64,000 bases of DNA from Chelydra serpentina (GCA_037349315.1 JBAIAC010000042.1:8122001-8186000); one strand, 5' to 3'. Positions 11,501 through 21,446 are shown, counted from the first letter of the stretch. Translations and numbers: made by a program. Notes: generated from the sequence alone by a model not told the origin.

Positions 11501-11946
11501 CCTCTGCCCCATGGGGACCCCGAGCCTGGGCCCCAGGAACCTCCATCCTCACCCCCCGTCCCCACGGCCTAGAGCCATGACCTTGCCCCCCCATGTCCCA
11601 TAGCCCAGCCCCCTTCAGGGCCCTGAGAGCCTGTGCCCCATGGGTCCCCAGGGCCCCCATCCCTGAGATTCCTGCCCCCAGGGCCCCAAAGCCCAGCCCT
11701 TGAGAGCCTCCATCCCCAGCCTCTCCCCATCCCAATCCCAGCACCTTTACTTCCCAGCTTCCCAACCCCCATGCCAGTCCCCGATGTGCTGTGAGCTCTC
11801 TTCCCTTTGCCCACAGGCCCTCCCCTTGGCTGGCGTCTCTCCACTGACCCTCCCCTCTCATTTCAGGGGCCCGGCTGAGCGAGTGCCTGGAAGCCGCCAA
11901 CGCCCTGCTGGGCTGCAGCGTTGGCCCTGCCGTCTTCAGTCTCTGA
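2584..11946 (+). CDS. VWA5A: VWA5A-like protein, 14 C-terminal exons (5' end outside window)
   Basis: Intracellular VIT/von Willebrand A domain protein of the VWA5A (LOH11CR2A/BCSC-1) family; its biochemical role is poorly known. Exons: 2584-2756, 3505-3619, 4262-4434, 4533-4621, 4849-4993, 6088-6167, 6432-6546, 6673-6837, 7703-7806, 8100-8308, 9283-9603, 10667-10815, 11314-11440, 11867-11946. All are bounded by AG/GT, and the intron phases agree throughout: 2045 nt gives 680 residues plus a TGA at 11944-11946. Residues 1-95 are the end of the VIT part (GELPYTLSLSAML, RDVELLVYY). The VWA domain starts near residue 125 and keeps the whole metal-ion site: DRSGS 130-134, T210 in GGTEI, D237 in FTDGE. 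The C-terminal block has NADGSWDL and WATVLAVVWLH, as in VWA5A. Family members are near 790 residues, so about 100 N-terminal residues are upstream of the window. Paralogues VWA5B1/B2 are less likely because they are longer. The linker exon 9283-9603 is poorly conserved. Confidence 0.88.
2996..3500. other. Intron of VWA5A, no recognisable element
   Basis: GC-rich with an AT-richer island at 3060-3320. Short echoes such as GAAATTTC/GGAAAAT words recur, but I cannot assign a repeat family. Confidence 0.3.
3720..4210. repeat. G-rich intronic minisatellite-like tract
   Basis: Degenerate repetition of GGGG-rich words (CTGGGGG, GGGGAGGT, GGCACTGGGG) on the + strand, including an uninterrupted G run near 3731-3741. 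Dense G-runs make G-quadruplex formation plausible. This is inference. Confidence 0.6.
4640..4800. repeat. Minisatellite, TTAGGGGGCAGGG-containing units
   Basis: About three units of roughly 54 bp built from GGCTGG, TTAGGGGGCAGGG and TGTCTGTGG, sitting in the 227-bp intron between exons 4533-4621 and 4849-4993. Repeated G4-5 runs are present in every unit. Confidence 0.65.
5109..5410 (-). mobile_element. Old CR1 3' untranslated fragment
   Basis: Antisense CR1 tail in a VWA5A intron: 'agaagggaccatcgtgatca' type start, GGCTGAGTCACTGGC, then GAGGGAGACC and TCTGCCAATCTGAGCTGGGG. The same series of blocks recurs at 19598-19880. It is diverged and GC-enriched relative to that copy. Confidence 0.6.
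5411..6060. other. VWA5A intron, unassigned GC-rich sequence
   Basis: Continuous with the CR1 tail at 5109-5410. It contains a run of G at 5819-5827 and GGGG-rich short repeats from 5890. I see no exon or identifiable repeat. Confidence 0.3.
6925..7575. repeat. ~78-bp tandem repeat in a VWA5A intron, six units
   Basis: Units begin with (A/G)TTAACTCTGA or ATAACTCTGA at about 6925, 7006, 7084, 7158, 7459 and 7537. Each continues with AATGATGGCCATTGGGC, TCTCTGTGCTACCC and CCCCATTGA. The gap between the fourth and fifth starts is enlarged by the MITE at 7231-7444; without it the spacing is again near 78-87 bp. Confidence 0.8.
7231..7444. mobile_element. MITE with TIR GGGCAGGTCTACAC and TCA target duplication
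   Basis: 214 bp. The left end GGGCAGGTCTACACTAC and the reverse complement of the right end share AGGTC(TT)GTCTACACTAC. It is flanked by TCA on both sides (7228-7230 and 7445-7447). A 3-bp duplication and this terminal sequence suit a non-autonomous PIF/Harbinger-like element. It sits inside one unit of the 78-bp tandem repeat. Confidence 0.75.
7935..8099 (-). repeat. tRNA-SINE (MIR-like) fragments
   Basis: The words GATAGAACCCAGGAGTCCTGG (7971 region) and TGGAACCCAGGCGTCC (8047 region) are antisense to the MIR-like start 'gactgggagtcaggactcct'. Related scraps lie at 6547-6640 and 9612-9645, all in VWA5A introns close to splice sites. Confidence 0.45.
8709..8862. repeat. CAGA-type simple repeat
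   Basis: Degenerate (GACAGACAGGGACAGA)n on the + strand with a long purine-rich run, in the VWA5A intron after exon 8100-8308. Confidence 0.7.
9283..9603 (+). CDS. VWA5A: VWA5A linker exon (exon 11 of those visible)
   Basis: The exon lies between a long pyrimidine tract ending in AG at 9281-9282 and a GTGATG donor. Its phase is dictated by its neighbours: the exon ending at 8308 leaves one G, this exon opens with AT TAT CAT (D-Y-H-L-H-G) and ends with one G, and the exon at 10667 opens with GT. The peptide has no recognisable domain and is rich in Ser, Pro and Cys. In VWA5A this position is a variable linker between the VWA half and the C-terminal block. A long open frame also runs antisense (9333-9599), which I take as chance in GC-rich sequence. 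Confidence 0.7.
9604..10666. other. VWA5A intron with degenerate repeats
   Basis: The phrase CCAGGCAAAAAATCCTTGTGAAG appears three times in diverged form (near 9750, 9862 and 9997), suggesting an old ~125-bp tandem repeat. From 10440 a ~75-bp unit containing GTTAAGG(G/A)(T/C)(G/A)CA recurs (near 10443, 10472, 10512, 10558). No exon seen. Confidence 0.4.
11246..11264. repeat. Poly-G run
   Basis: A long uninterrupted G run (about 17-18) in the intron 49 bp before the penultimate exon. It is prone to slippage and sequencing error. Confidence 0.8.
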
Positions 11947-13060
11947 GCCTCCTGGGATCCCCGTACCTGCTCCCCAAACCACCCTGGGCGTCCAACTGGG
12001 AGCCCCGAGGGCCAGCACGGGGCACTGAGTGCAGACCGGAGCAAACCCCCAGCTGGGATCCCACCTCTGCCAATTCGGATGCATCTGCCTCCCGCTAGCT
12101 GAAGAGAAGCCATGGCTGCCCCTCGACTCCACCCCATGCTGACCCACTGTTCAGTAACCCTCACGCTGCTCACAGCTGCCGCCTCCTCTCAGCATTGTGG
12201 GGGAGTCCTCGGGATCGCTGGCGTCAATGTCGCAAATTTATTCGCTTTTTCCAAATGACTGAGGGGTCCCTCTATAAACATCCCCCATGCTCCACCCCAG
12301 AGGTGGCTGCACTGACCTTGCCCTGCATGAGCCATCCAGTATAAACCTAGTCCCATCTACGCGGAGTTCAGCTATTGGACAGACAGACCAACAGCATCTT
12401 TGCTTGTCCAAACACGACCTCATTTTGTCATAATGGCAGATTTCTCTTCAGTAGACAATCGTGAACGCAAACAGGAGCGCAGTGATTCGCATAATTCTTC
12501 ATTTCCTCTCTGTCTAGGTCCAGACTAGAGCTGATCATATATTTTCCAGCTGAACAGTGCTGTGCTGGCAAATGTGATTCCATGGTGAAGGCTGAAAGGT
12601 GGAAGCAAGCAGCAGATGGAGGACGCTTGCCCCATGCTGCATGTTGTGAATCCGTCCCCATTCACCAGCTGCTGAATTCTCTACCACAGGAAGAAATGCT
12701 TAAAAACCTGACCATCCATCTTGACGGTTAATGCTCATGCTGTGTCCATCCTGTGCAGAACCGGGCCCTTCTCAAGACATCCTGGGACTCAAGCAAACGA
12801 TGAAAGACATCAGCTGGTTAAATCCCTGGAAAGAAAGTGCTATTTTTATCAAGAAACTGCAGGAATGTAACGAAGAAGCAAACAGTTTTCCCACTTCATG
12901 TTAACCAGCCCTGACCCCCTTTGAACCGCTTTCACCATATGACTCTGTGCTGGGTCGCGTCCCTATTTCAGCCTTTCCGTGTCTTAGAAATTCAATTTAC
13001 AGCCCCTGGAGTCCACTCACAGCTACCTGCCCCGCATTACGCAGAGACTCTGGGAAAGGA
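11947..13060 (+). other. VWA5A 3' untranslated region and downstream flank
   Basis: This is non-coding sequence after the TGA stop. I see no AATAAA in the first 1.6 kb; the nearest candidates are ATTAAA near 13295, AATAAA at about 13636 and AATAAA at 13950. The end of the transcript is therefore undetermined. GC content falls sharply around 12.2 kb. Confidence 0.35.
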
Positions 13061-13204
13061 TTAAGATACCAGGTAATTGATGAATTGCCTTAAGCCCTGA
13101 AGGAATGCCGCCCTGGGACTGAGATTTCCCCAAAGGCCAGATGGAATTCGGAGATCCTAATTCTCGCTTCCCACTATGAATAGTGGAACTTCGATACCAG
13201 CGGT

Positions 13205-13275
13205 GACATCCTGGTCCCGTTGAAATCAATGGGCGTTTTGTCTTTGACTTCAACGGGCACAGAATTTCAGCCCAT
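13205..13275. repeat. Short palindromic DNA-transposon-like fragment
   Basis: GTTGAAATCAATGGGC and CTTCAACGGG, with ATCCTGG and AGAATTTCAG on the outside, form an imperfect inverted repeat. This pattern is common in old amniote MITE relics. Family not assignable. Confidence 0.4.
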
Positions 13276-14200
13276 ATTACTAGTCTTTTGCAAATTAAAC
13301 CCTGTGGCTGGGATTTTGGAAGAAGTGGTGGAGGCACCCAGTTCCAGGGGATTTGGCCTCTTTGAAATCCCAACCTACTATCCTGTTCCAAACCCAGTGA
13401 CATCAGAGGAAAGGCTCTTTCAGAGAGAGCTGGGGAACCAGCTCCCATTGAAAACTCCAGCCGGAGTTAGTCTTTCCAATGGTCTTCAGATAAACTCCGT
13501 TGGTAGAAGCTGATTGCCTAGCTCCCTTCGGCGCCTTTGGATATCCCAGATTCCAGCTGACTCCTTGAAGCAGGCCCAGTATGTATACCTGAGCCTTTAG
13601 ATAAATAGATAGAAAATCCACACACAGAATAACAAAATAAAATCATACGACCGTCTGTATGTGGCCATAAACAGCCTCACGTACTGTAGCACACCCAGTA
13701 ATGTATGAACCCTCCAGCCTGTAATGCCCCGTCCATACCCCTCCGTTCCCATCTAGTCCTAGGTCCTCTTCTTGGCTCTGGCTGGGCTTTGCATGCCAGC
13801 GACTAGAGCAGGGGACTGGCCTATGGCGTTCCCGGGTTCTGTTTCTATGGAGGCAAATGTGGCCTAGTGGGTCGAGCAGGGGGGACTGGGACTCAGGACT
13901 CCTGGCTTCTCCTGTGGTAAAAGCGTCACAGAGAAACCATACTAAAGACAATAAACAGATGTAAACACACTGAGCGTAGCAGGAGTCACCCATCAGTCTT
14001 ACAGGGCCCCAGCAGGTCAGAGTCTTTTCACTCCTGCCAGCCCGGGAGGTCCTGTCCGTTCGATGGGTCCCAGTCAGTTCTAGCTCATTCTTTCAGAGCA
14101 AAAGTCTTTTCTTTGTTTCCTTGTTTCTGGAAAAGCCAGCCTGACCCAGTCTGTGTGAAACCCCCGAGAGTGTGGAACTTCTCTGGAGCGGATCAGTCTC
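13276..14200. other. Intergenic, mostly unassigned; MIR-like scrap
   Basis: GTGGCCTAGTGGGTCGAGCA followed by ACTGGGACTCAGGACTCCTGG at 13857-13907 resembles the tRNA-related start of a MIR/CORE-type SINE on the + strand. AATAAA occurs at about 13636 and 13950. Nothing else is recognised. Confidence 0.4.
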
Positions 14201-14203
14201 CGG

Positions 14204-14586
14204 GGGTGTGTCTACACTGCATTGTAAACCCAGGCTTGTGGACTAGGTGTTTCCAAGCCCGTGCTTCAGTGTCCACACTGCATTGGAAGCCTGGGTTTAC
14301 AATGCTGGACCTGGGTCTCACAGCCATGCTAACGTGTCCATACTCCACTGTGCAGACCTTCTGACTCGGGTCTGCGGCATGACCCGTGTCCACACTGCAC
14401 AAGGAAGGGGCTTGGACTCGAGTCTCAGCGGGACTCGGGATCTGACCCATCCCCCCGCAGCATCCTAGGACTCAGGCCTTGAGTGCTTGCTGCACTGCGT
14501 CAGACTGACCTGTGTGCATGCAGAAGAGGGCCTTGGGCTCAGACGTGAGTCAGAGCCTGGGCGTAGGGTGCAGTGTAGACATAGAC
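14204..14586. mobile_element. MITE with TIR GTGTCTACACTGCA
   Basis: The left end GTGTCTACACTGCATT and right end TGCAGTGTAGACAT are inverted repeats. Internal copies of GTCCACACTGCA (14270, 14391) show that the element is built from repeated TIR-like words. The target duplication is not clear. It resembles the other CTACACT-terminated MITEs in the window. Confidence 0.65.
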
Positions 14587-14777
14587 GGTGAGTTGCTTTG
14601 CTTTACTCCCCCCTCCCCCGCCTATTTTTGGTTCCTGGAGGAGCTGGCATAACCCTCCCCCCTGGAGTTATGTACAGTTCCTACCCTACAGTGATACATA
14701 AACTGAATACAGTGTGGTCCCCAAAATATTGATGGGGTGTGATATCTAAGACTGGCCTGCAGAGAGCATCTGTGATG

Positions 14778-14995
14778 CACTGGATTGGGGAACATGGGTG
14801 CTGGGTTCAGTTCTCAGCTCTATCACCGAATCATAGTGTGACCTTGGGTAAGTCACGTCATTGCTTTGTGCCTCAGTTTCCCCTTTGAAAAATAGGGATT
14901 ATGATGATGATAATATTCCCACTTCCAGTGGTGCTATGAGGATAACTCGAAAAATACTTGGGAGTCAGATACGACAGTGCTGGGTGCAGTATAAT
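14778..14995 (+). mobile_element. MIR-like SINE
   Basis: Ordered MIR-type blocks: CTGGGTTCAGTTCTCAGCTCTATCA, then TGTGACCTTGGGTAAGTCA, then GTGCCTCAGTTTCCC, then AATAGGGATTATGATGATGATAAT. It is diverged and therefore old. Confidence 0.7.
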
Positions 14996-15129
14996 ACCTA
15001 GATACATGCAAGGTAACATCTTGGTCAGTTACTGAACCAGAAATAGTTATGAACAAGAAACTTCACTTATCAAATGTATATTTCACAACTCCTCTTGGAA
15101 TAAATCATGTAATCTTTGAGTCAACTAGA

Positions 15130-15650
15130 GTAAACCTAGACCATCTCTGACAGGTGTTTGTCCAACCTGGTTTTAAAAACCTCCAGTGATGGGGATTCCA
15201 CAACCTCCCTTGGAAGCCTATTCCAGAGCTCAACTACCCTGAGAGTTAGAAAGTTATTCCTAATATCTAACCTGAATCTCCCTTGCTGCAGATTAAACCC
15301 ATTGTTTCTTCTCTTACCTTCAGTGGAAATGGAGAACAATGGATCCCCATCCTCTTTAGAACAGCCTTTAACTTATTGGAAGACTATCAGGTCCCCTTCA
15401 ATCTTCTTTTCTCAAGACTAAACATGCCCAATTTTTTAACTTTTCCTCACAGATCAGGTTTTCTAACTCTGATCATTTTTGTTGCTCTCCTCTGGACTCT
15501 CTCCAATTTGTCTACATCCTTCCTAAAGTGTGGTGCCAAGAACTGGACGCAGTACCCCAGCTGAGGCCTCACCAGGGCTGAGTAGAGCAGGACAGTTATT
15601 TCCTGTCTTATATACGACACTCCTTTTAATACACCCGAGAATGCGATTAG
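15130..15650 (-). mobile_element. CR1 3' fragment
   Basis: Antisense CR1 with the ORF2 C-terminus: open from 15339 to 15136, ending SLEVFKTRLDKHLSEM. It continues with broken frames to about 15650. It is more diverged than the copies at 171 and 48255. Confidence 0.75.
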
Positions 15651-16300
15651 TGCGATTAGTGTTATACAGGAGGGAAGATGAGATAGTCACAATGAGTCAT
15701 CTCCTCCCGTTCAGTCCCTATAGTGCTTCTTCCTTCTCATTCCTTATCCTTTGCTGCCCTCTGGTGACTGCATGAAGCAACCAGAATTTCATTGATATCT
15801 GTCATATTCACCATCTTTTCTCGTTATAGGTTCACTTCCAAATGCTTCCAGTTTGCCAGTCACAACTCCTAAGCCCCAAAGGCTGGTTGGGATGCTTGAA
15901 CTGTGGATGGGATCGCAGCACCCCAGGCACCCGCTGAGGTTTGCCTTTGTATTGTTAAGTCATCAGCAGGGAACGCACGTAGGCCCCAATCCTGGTGAGG
16001 CGGGGGCCAATGAGAGGTTGGCCTTTGAAGTCAGTGGGGACAGGTTTTGCTCCCATTGTCTGTCTAGGTAGGTAAATGCTTCTGAGCACTGTAGTGTCTG
16101 AGCACACGCAGGGATGAGGTGAGTCCAATGGAGCTACAGCAGGGTCACACCAACTGGGGATCTGCCCAGTGACTCCAGTGGAGCGACGGCTGATTGACTC
16201 CAGCTGAGGATCTGGCTCACAGAGTTTAAGGTTGATGTTTTCCAATCCTGACTAGGTGATTTGGACACACAATTCCCATTAAATGTAGTTTGAAAACATC
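15651..16300. other. Intergenic, old DNA-element scraps
   Basis: Between about 15980 and 16215, words such as CCCCAATCCTGG, GAAGTCAGTGGGGACAGG and GACTCCAGTGGAGC form loose inverted repeats typical of old palindromic MITEs. No gene seen. Confidence 0.35.
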
Positions 16301-16515
16301 AACCTAAGTGACCCACTCAGTGCCACACAGGGAGTCTGGGGCAAAGCCAGGACCTGAGCTGTGAGTTCCGAGAGCCAGTCCAATGCCTCAGACACATGAT
16401 CAGCCGTCATCTCCACGCTGGGTTCAGTGGGTGAGGGTCTCTGGCCTGTGGTATGCACAGAACAGACTCTATCACAATGGTCCCTTCCGGCCTTGGAACA
16501 GCTGGGAATCTATGA
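16300..16515 (+). repeat. MIR-like scrap followed by CR1 3' tail
   Basis: 16300-16400 contains AGTGCCACACAGGGAGTCTGG (the reverse of a MIR-like core). 16430-16515 ends with ATCACAATGGTCCCTTCCGG, CTTGG and AATCTATGAG, the tail of an older CR1 subfamily on the + strand. Confidence 0.5.
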
Positions 16516-16639
16516 GTCTTCTAGCACAACTGTGATCCATGGCTGTTCAAAACAATCATTTAGCATTAAGCGTCCTGCTCCTCAATGAAAATTGCAACCT
16601 CTGCTTTTCCCAAATAAACAGATTTAGGAAGAGTTTAGC

Positions 16640-17240
16640 ACGTGCTGATTGATTGATTTGTGGCCAACATTTTCAAATTTGGGGACCTAAAGTTAATAAT
16701 AACTAGGCTGGAATTAGGCACCTAAATCCAATTGAATTTCACTGGGATTTGTACACCTCGCTTCTATAAAGCTGCTTTCAAAGTGCCAAACTTACCTCTT
16801 ATCTGGCATAATCGTAGACCTCAGCCCCATTTGGGGAAACTGAGGCACAGAGAGGGGATGGGTTTCAAAAGCATCTAATCCCAGTATCCAGAGGGACAGG
16901 TTTTTAAAGGTATTTAGGTGCTTTGTGGAATTTTCACAAGTGCTTAAACAAGTTAGGTGCCTAACTCCCCTAGAAATTAATGGAAATTGGGCATCCAAAT
17001 CCCTTAGGCAGTTTGAAAATCTTAGCCTTAATGTCTCTGTTTTAGTCTGGGTGTTTTTTCTCAGGATTGCTGGGCAGCCCTAGCTCCCAGACAGGTCACT
17101 GAGAAACGCAGGTGCCTAACACACCTGCAAGTCTGGTCACTTTGATTAGTAGGGATTTTTGCTGGCTATCTTTAGGCACCTGAGTTTGAAAACTTTTGCC
17201 TAAGTGATGTGGCTAAGGTCACAAAGGAAGTCCGGGCCAA
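16640..17240. repeat. Old palindromic MITE-like sequence with MIR scrap
   Basis: TTTCAAATTTGGGGACCTAAAGTT, TTAGGCACCTAAATCC, TTAGGTGCCTAACTCCC and GGCACCTGAGTTTGAAAA form repeated and inverted words. GGGGAAACTGAGGCACAGAG at about 16834 is MIR-like. The region is probably several old elements merged. Confidence 0.4.
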
Positions 17241-17518
17241 CTCCTATATTAAAGCCAAGGTCTCTGGATCCTCATCACGTGCTCCAAACTATTATTATTA
17301 ATTATTCTTCTCCAAACTTATGCCAGTGAGACCAAGGTTAGAAACTGACCTCTGAAGACAAATCAGTCTCAGATGCCCCAATGCATTAACCCCACTTAAG
17401 TCACGGGTTAATTCTGATTCGCACTATGAAGACCCAGAACTATAACAGAAGCTTAAACATTTTTGGTGATATATTACTCTGTGTGGATATGTGAGGAAGG
17501 GGGAATTTTTGGTACTAT

Positions 17519-18054
17519 TGTTATGACCCCGCTATGTGCCTCGGTTTGCCCTATATGGCATGTGGTTACCCAGTGGGGAGAAAAGGACTATGTGTGTTTT
17601 CAGGAAAGGCTAAAAGACACAGGACTGTGCGTGTCACCTCCCTGTCGTGGGTGGCATGAAGAGTCATTAAGGAACTGATTGAAACTGACCCCGATGAACA
17701 AGGGGGCCGGAGAGACAATGCTAGTGCTGCCTGAATTCCCCCCCCCCGCCCCCTCACAGGGACGCTGAGCAAAGACACCCGTGAGCTGGGGGATCAGAGG
17801 TGACTTCTGGATGCTGTCCTGGGAACTGACTAAGGAAGTCAGACAGACACACAGTCACAGCCTGCACACGGGGTTCACTCCAGCTCGGCAGGGCCCCGGG
17901 CTGACCAGAACGGCCGACGTTTTCACCTTCATTTCTCTGTGCTAACCTAAGAGCTTCCTAGGCTGTGTCCACATGACTAATAAATGCTGCTGTTTCGCAC
18001 ACGCTGCCTGAGTGTCCCTGTGACTGCTGGGGGAGGCGCCCGGGTCCCTCCACA
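17519..18054 (+). mobile_element. Retroviral-type LTR (endogenous), probable
   Basis: A TG...CA segment of about 536 bp. It has an AATAAA at 17979-17984 about 70 bp before the proposed end, as expected at an LTR R/U5 border. GC-rich leader-like sequence follows (18055-18250). No internal coding sequence is present. The boundaries are inferred and no target duplication was found. Confidence 0.5.
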
Positions 18055-18520
18055 GTGGACACATCTCTCCCAGGAGTCTGGCTCCGCTGGACAGAGCTCA
18101 CGGGATGAAGCAGGGGGGCTGGAGCCCCAGAGGGTCGGTCAAGGAGGAGGTGAGTCCGCGTGGCCTCCCCTGAAGGGAGAGTGAGACCCTTTGGGGGTCT
18201 GGCCTCCAAGGGACTGGTCCAAAGCAAGGGGGACAGCACTGATCCTGTAGATCTGGGACAGTATGTGTGTGAGGTTGTTCCCCCCTACCAGAGGCTCTGG
18301 GACCTGCTCTGTATTTGTGTGTGTGTGTGTTTTGTTGTTGTCCCCAGCTGGAGGGAATGAGACTTGCTCAGTGTCTGGGTGCAGGTGCATGCATCCCTGC
18401 TGTCCTCTTCTCTCGCTCAGTGTGTGTGTGTATTTCCCTTCTGCACCCTCTCGGAAGGAAGGACACCTGTTCTGTTCTCGGTGAGTGTGGGGTGGGGTGG
18501 TGCGGGGTGGGGAGAAGTGG
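18055..18520. other. Leader-like and GT-rich sequence after the LTR
   Basis: GC-rich to 18250, then two imperfect copies of a block containing TGTGTGTG, (C)CCTTCTGC/CCCCAGCTGG, GGAAGGA/GGAATGA and ACCTGTTCT/ACTTGCTCAGT. GT microsatellites lie at 18314-18332 and 18420-18432. Confidence 0.4.
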
Positions 18521-18714
18521 AAGCTGCTTTGTGATGCATAGAGACAGCTCCGTTCTGGCCCAGGCCTAGCCTGGCAGGGGCTGCGGGAGCTCAGAACTCG
18601 GCAGAAATACCAGAGCTCTGAGGATGCAGGGCCTGGGCCAGGTTCCTTAGCCTGTGTGCTGCAGACAGGACTGGAATGCTGCAGGAGGACAGCTGTCAGT
18701 CACAATGGTGCATT

Positions 18715-18716
<2 letters not shown>

Positions 18717-18758
<42 letters not shown>
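18717..18758. repeat. (TA)n microsatellite
   Basis: About 21 uninterrupted TA units. Confidence 0.95.
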
Positions 18759-18760
<2 letters not shown>

Positions 18761-18779
18761 CTGTGGGTTAGGACCGAGG

Positions 18780-19570
18780 ACATCGGCAGAGCTGGGGGTT
18801 GTGGGCAGGACAGCAATGCCCATCAGTCACTGAGGCCTAGAAAAACGGAATTGCCTTTTGCTCACTGCCCCTGGGCCGTGCCGCCTTTGCTAACCTAGTG
18901 GGAAACTGGTTTGTTTACCTGTCTGTTTCAGTGCAGCCACTCCCCCAATGCCCTCACATTCCCTCACTACCTGGGGGTCTGATGGAATTTACGAAGGGAG
19001 GGATCACCTGTCACGGGCGCTGGGAATGAACGGCTCGACCCCTTTGGCTTTCCCATCTGGGCTATCTGCATAGGAACAGACCTGTCCCTTCCTTTGTCTA
19101 ACTTTAATCAATCCCTCTGGCTTCCTTTTCTAATCAGCCCCCAGGAGACTGCCATGGAGACCAGCATTTCCCAGCAAAGTTGCCAACCCTAATGGCCCTG
19201 CGGGACCCATTAAAGCGAGGAGTAACTTTGTTTCTGTTGCTGGCTCGTAATTCCTCAAGAGGGTTGTCAGCTCTCCAGGCCCCTCATTAAGGCATGTGAA
19301 GTTCTAATGACCGGTGTGTTCTCCTGGAGGTCTCTGTTCGCTCCAAGATGCTGCAAGGCTAATTGGAGAGAGTTCTTTTTAGAAGGAGCTTTGCTAACGG
19401 GGATGGTTTTAACGAGCACATAATGAAGCAGGCTTCTTCGGGTTTTTGTTTTTAAATATTTTTGTCCTAAGCATAGTGTTAGTGAAATTAATGTGTTTCA
19501 AATGGAATTGATCCAGGTTCTATAGAAGGTCACCATCGCCTCCTGCAGCACCCCCTTGCACTGAGTGTGG
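18780..19570. other. Intergenic, nothing recognised
   Basis: No ORF with a known motif and no repeat family that I can name. A C-run follows at 19580-19596. Confidence 0.4.
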
Positions 19571-19597
19571 GTCAGTTTCCACCCCCCCCCCCCCCCG

Positions 19598-19900
19598 AGA
19601 TCACTTTGACTTTAAGGCCAGTAGGGACTATCATGATCATCTTGTCTGCCCTCCTGCACATCGCAAGCCACAGAACCTCACCCATCCACTCCTGTAACAG
19701 ACCCTCAACCTCTGGCTGAGTTACTGAAGTCCTCAAATCTTGATTTAAAGACCTCAAATGACAGAGAATCCACCATTTACACTAGTTCAAGCCAGCAAGT
19801 GACCCCTGCCCTGCACTGCAGAGGAAGGCCAAAATCTCCCAGGCTCTCTGCCAGTCTGACCTAGGGAAAAAACGAAAAAACCCTGCATGTTCCCATGCCA
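19598..19900 (-). mobile_element. CR1 3' tail, older subfamily
   Basis: Begins with the reversed tail AAGGCCAGTAGGGACTATCATGATCAT. It passes through CTCTGGCTGAGTTACTGAAG and ends with TCTGCCAGTCTGACCTAGGG. The same block order is found at 5109-5410 and in the + strand tails at 36150-36345 and 54640-54830. Confidence 0.7.
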
Positions 19901-20048
19901 ACTTTTGAATTAATCACACATGTATCTCTATGAGTTAACGCTCCATTCATCTTAGTTCACAGTGCTGTCAGGGTCTTCACGGCCAGAGAATCTCTCCTGA
20001 CTCATGCCAAGGAGAATAAACATAAGCAAAAGAAAAAAGTTGGTACAA

Positions 20049-20385
20049 TATCCTGTCTATTAGGGTGGGATTTTCAAAGGGCTTTGAGGGGGATTTAGGG
20101 GCCCAGCTCCCCTGGAATTTCAGCTGGCCCCCATGAACCCCTTTGACAATCCCAGGCTCTATCATTCTCTTCACTAAATTGGTGTTTATGTCATGGGAGG
20201 CAGTGGCTGGGGAGCTAGGAGCCTGCCATCTATTTCCTTGCCTACCACTGACCCGCTGGGGGACCCTGGGCAAATTACATGACCCTTTTGTGCCTCAGTT
20301 TCCCCATCTGCAAAAGGGGGTTAGCCATGCTTCTCTTCCTTTGTAAGGTGCTTTGAGCTCATGAAAATTGCACTGGGTGTGAGAA
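20049..20385 (+). mobile_element. Palindromic MITE scrap and MIR-like SINE
   Basis: 20060-20150 has GGGATTTTCAAAGGGCTTTGA and CAGCTCCCCTGGAATTTCAG, an old palindromic relic. 20200-20385 has the MIR-like order ACTGACCCGCTGGGGGACC, then GTGCCTCAGTTTCCCCATCTG, then AAGGTGCTTTGAGCTC. Confidence 0.55.
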
Positions 20386-20855
20386 TGTGATGGGGTGTCC
20401 ACCTCACATGAGCCCTGAGTGGGTAAATGGGGGCTGGGAGGGGCCAATTAACCTTAGATGCTGCACGTGGAGGGAAACCAGGGCTTGATAGAGCCTAAAG
20501 GCAGATGAAGCCCAGCTGTGGGAGGAGCTGTGATAGCATTAAGACCCAAGGAAGCCTGTGCTGGGAGGCACGATGTCTGCAGTTGTTCCCTGGAGAAAAA
20601 GGGAGTTGGCCTGAGATAAGGAGGAGATCCAGGAGACAATAAGCCCTGGAGTTCTGCCCTGAACTAGGGAGTCTTACAAGAGACCTAGAGGAATGAAGTA
20701 GTCAAGGGGTGTGGAGGAAGCTCCAGGGGTGAACCCAGAGGCAGGCAAGGTGATAGAGCACTGGGATGCAGCACAGGGTCTGAGACTGAGCAGGCCGAGC
20801 CTGCTAGTCAGAGGGTCCCTGGGCTGGAAGCCAGAGTAGCAGGAGGACCTGGGTC

Positions 20856-20978
20856 TAGGGTGACCAGATGTCCCGATTTTATAGGGACAGTCCCAATTTT
20901 GGGGTCTTTTTCTTATATAGGCTCCCATTACTCCCCACCCCCATCCCGATTTTTCACACTTGCTGTCTGGTCACACTA
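20856..20978. mobile_element. hAT-type MITE, 123 bp, perfect 8-bp target duplication
   Basis: Left TIR TAGGGTGACCAGA; right end TCTGGTCACACTA has one mismatch to its inverse. Flanked by CCTGGGTC at 20848-20855 and again at 20979-20986. An 8-bp duplication and a TAGGG start are hAT hallmarks. It is the same family and same length as 42011-42133. Confidence 0.9.
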
Positions 20979-21089
20979 CCTGGGTCCCCCACTGGCAAAG
21001 TGGCCCAGGACCTGGTGTTGGGACAGGAACTGCCTGAGAAGGCATATGGACAGCTTCTTATCTGGGACTGTGTTACCCTGGGGTGCTAT

Positions 21090-21273
21090 CATAGAATCAT
21101 AGAATCTCAGGGTTGGAAGGGACCTTAGGAGGTCATCTAGTCCAACCCCCTGCTCAAAGCAGGACAAATCCCCAATTGTTGCCCCAGATCCCTAAATGGC
21201 CCCCTCAAGGATTGAACTCACAACCCTGGGTTTAGCAGGCCAATGCTCAAACCACATAGCTATCCCTCCCCTA
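21090..21273 (-). mobile_element. Cry-type tRNA-derived SINE
   Basis: Antisense copy. The CR1-like tail (ATAGAATCTCAGGGTTGG) is on the left; the tRNA part is on the right, with a reversed B box (GGATTGAACTCACAACC) and A box (AACCACATAGCTA). Confidence 0.9.
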
Positions 21274-21446
21274 CATAGTGACCTGGCCAGAGGGTTGAGT
21301 CACAAGACGGGAGCACCCTGAGTCACAGAGGAGGGGTGAGGGCAACAATGTGAGCAACTGATGGAAGAGGACGCCAGATGGGATGAGAGCTGATTCCCAG
21401 ACCCAGCCACGAGGAGGTGCACCTGCGGTGGGTCAATCCCTTCACA

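Larger units (their letters stand above)
20386..21446 (+). mobile_element. Possible LTR interrupted by a hAT MITE and a SINE
   Basis: Starts TGTGATGGGGTGTCC and may end at TTCACA (21441-21446), a TG...CA span. About 750 bp remain after removing the MITE (20856-20978) and the Cry SINE (about 21090-21273). No target duplication is evident, so the boundaries are tentative. Confidence 0.35.

Noticed and set aside
11268..12173. 301-residue antisense frame over the VWA5A 3' end
   Set aside because: Spans two verified exons and the 3' UTR in antisense; GC-rich sequence lacks stops by chance and no motif is seen.
18714..18760. CRISPR-like or array structure at the TA tract
   Set aside because: Simple dinucleotide microsatellite without spacers; the genome is vertebrate.
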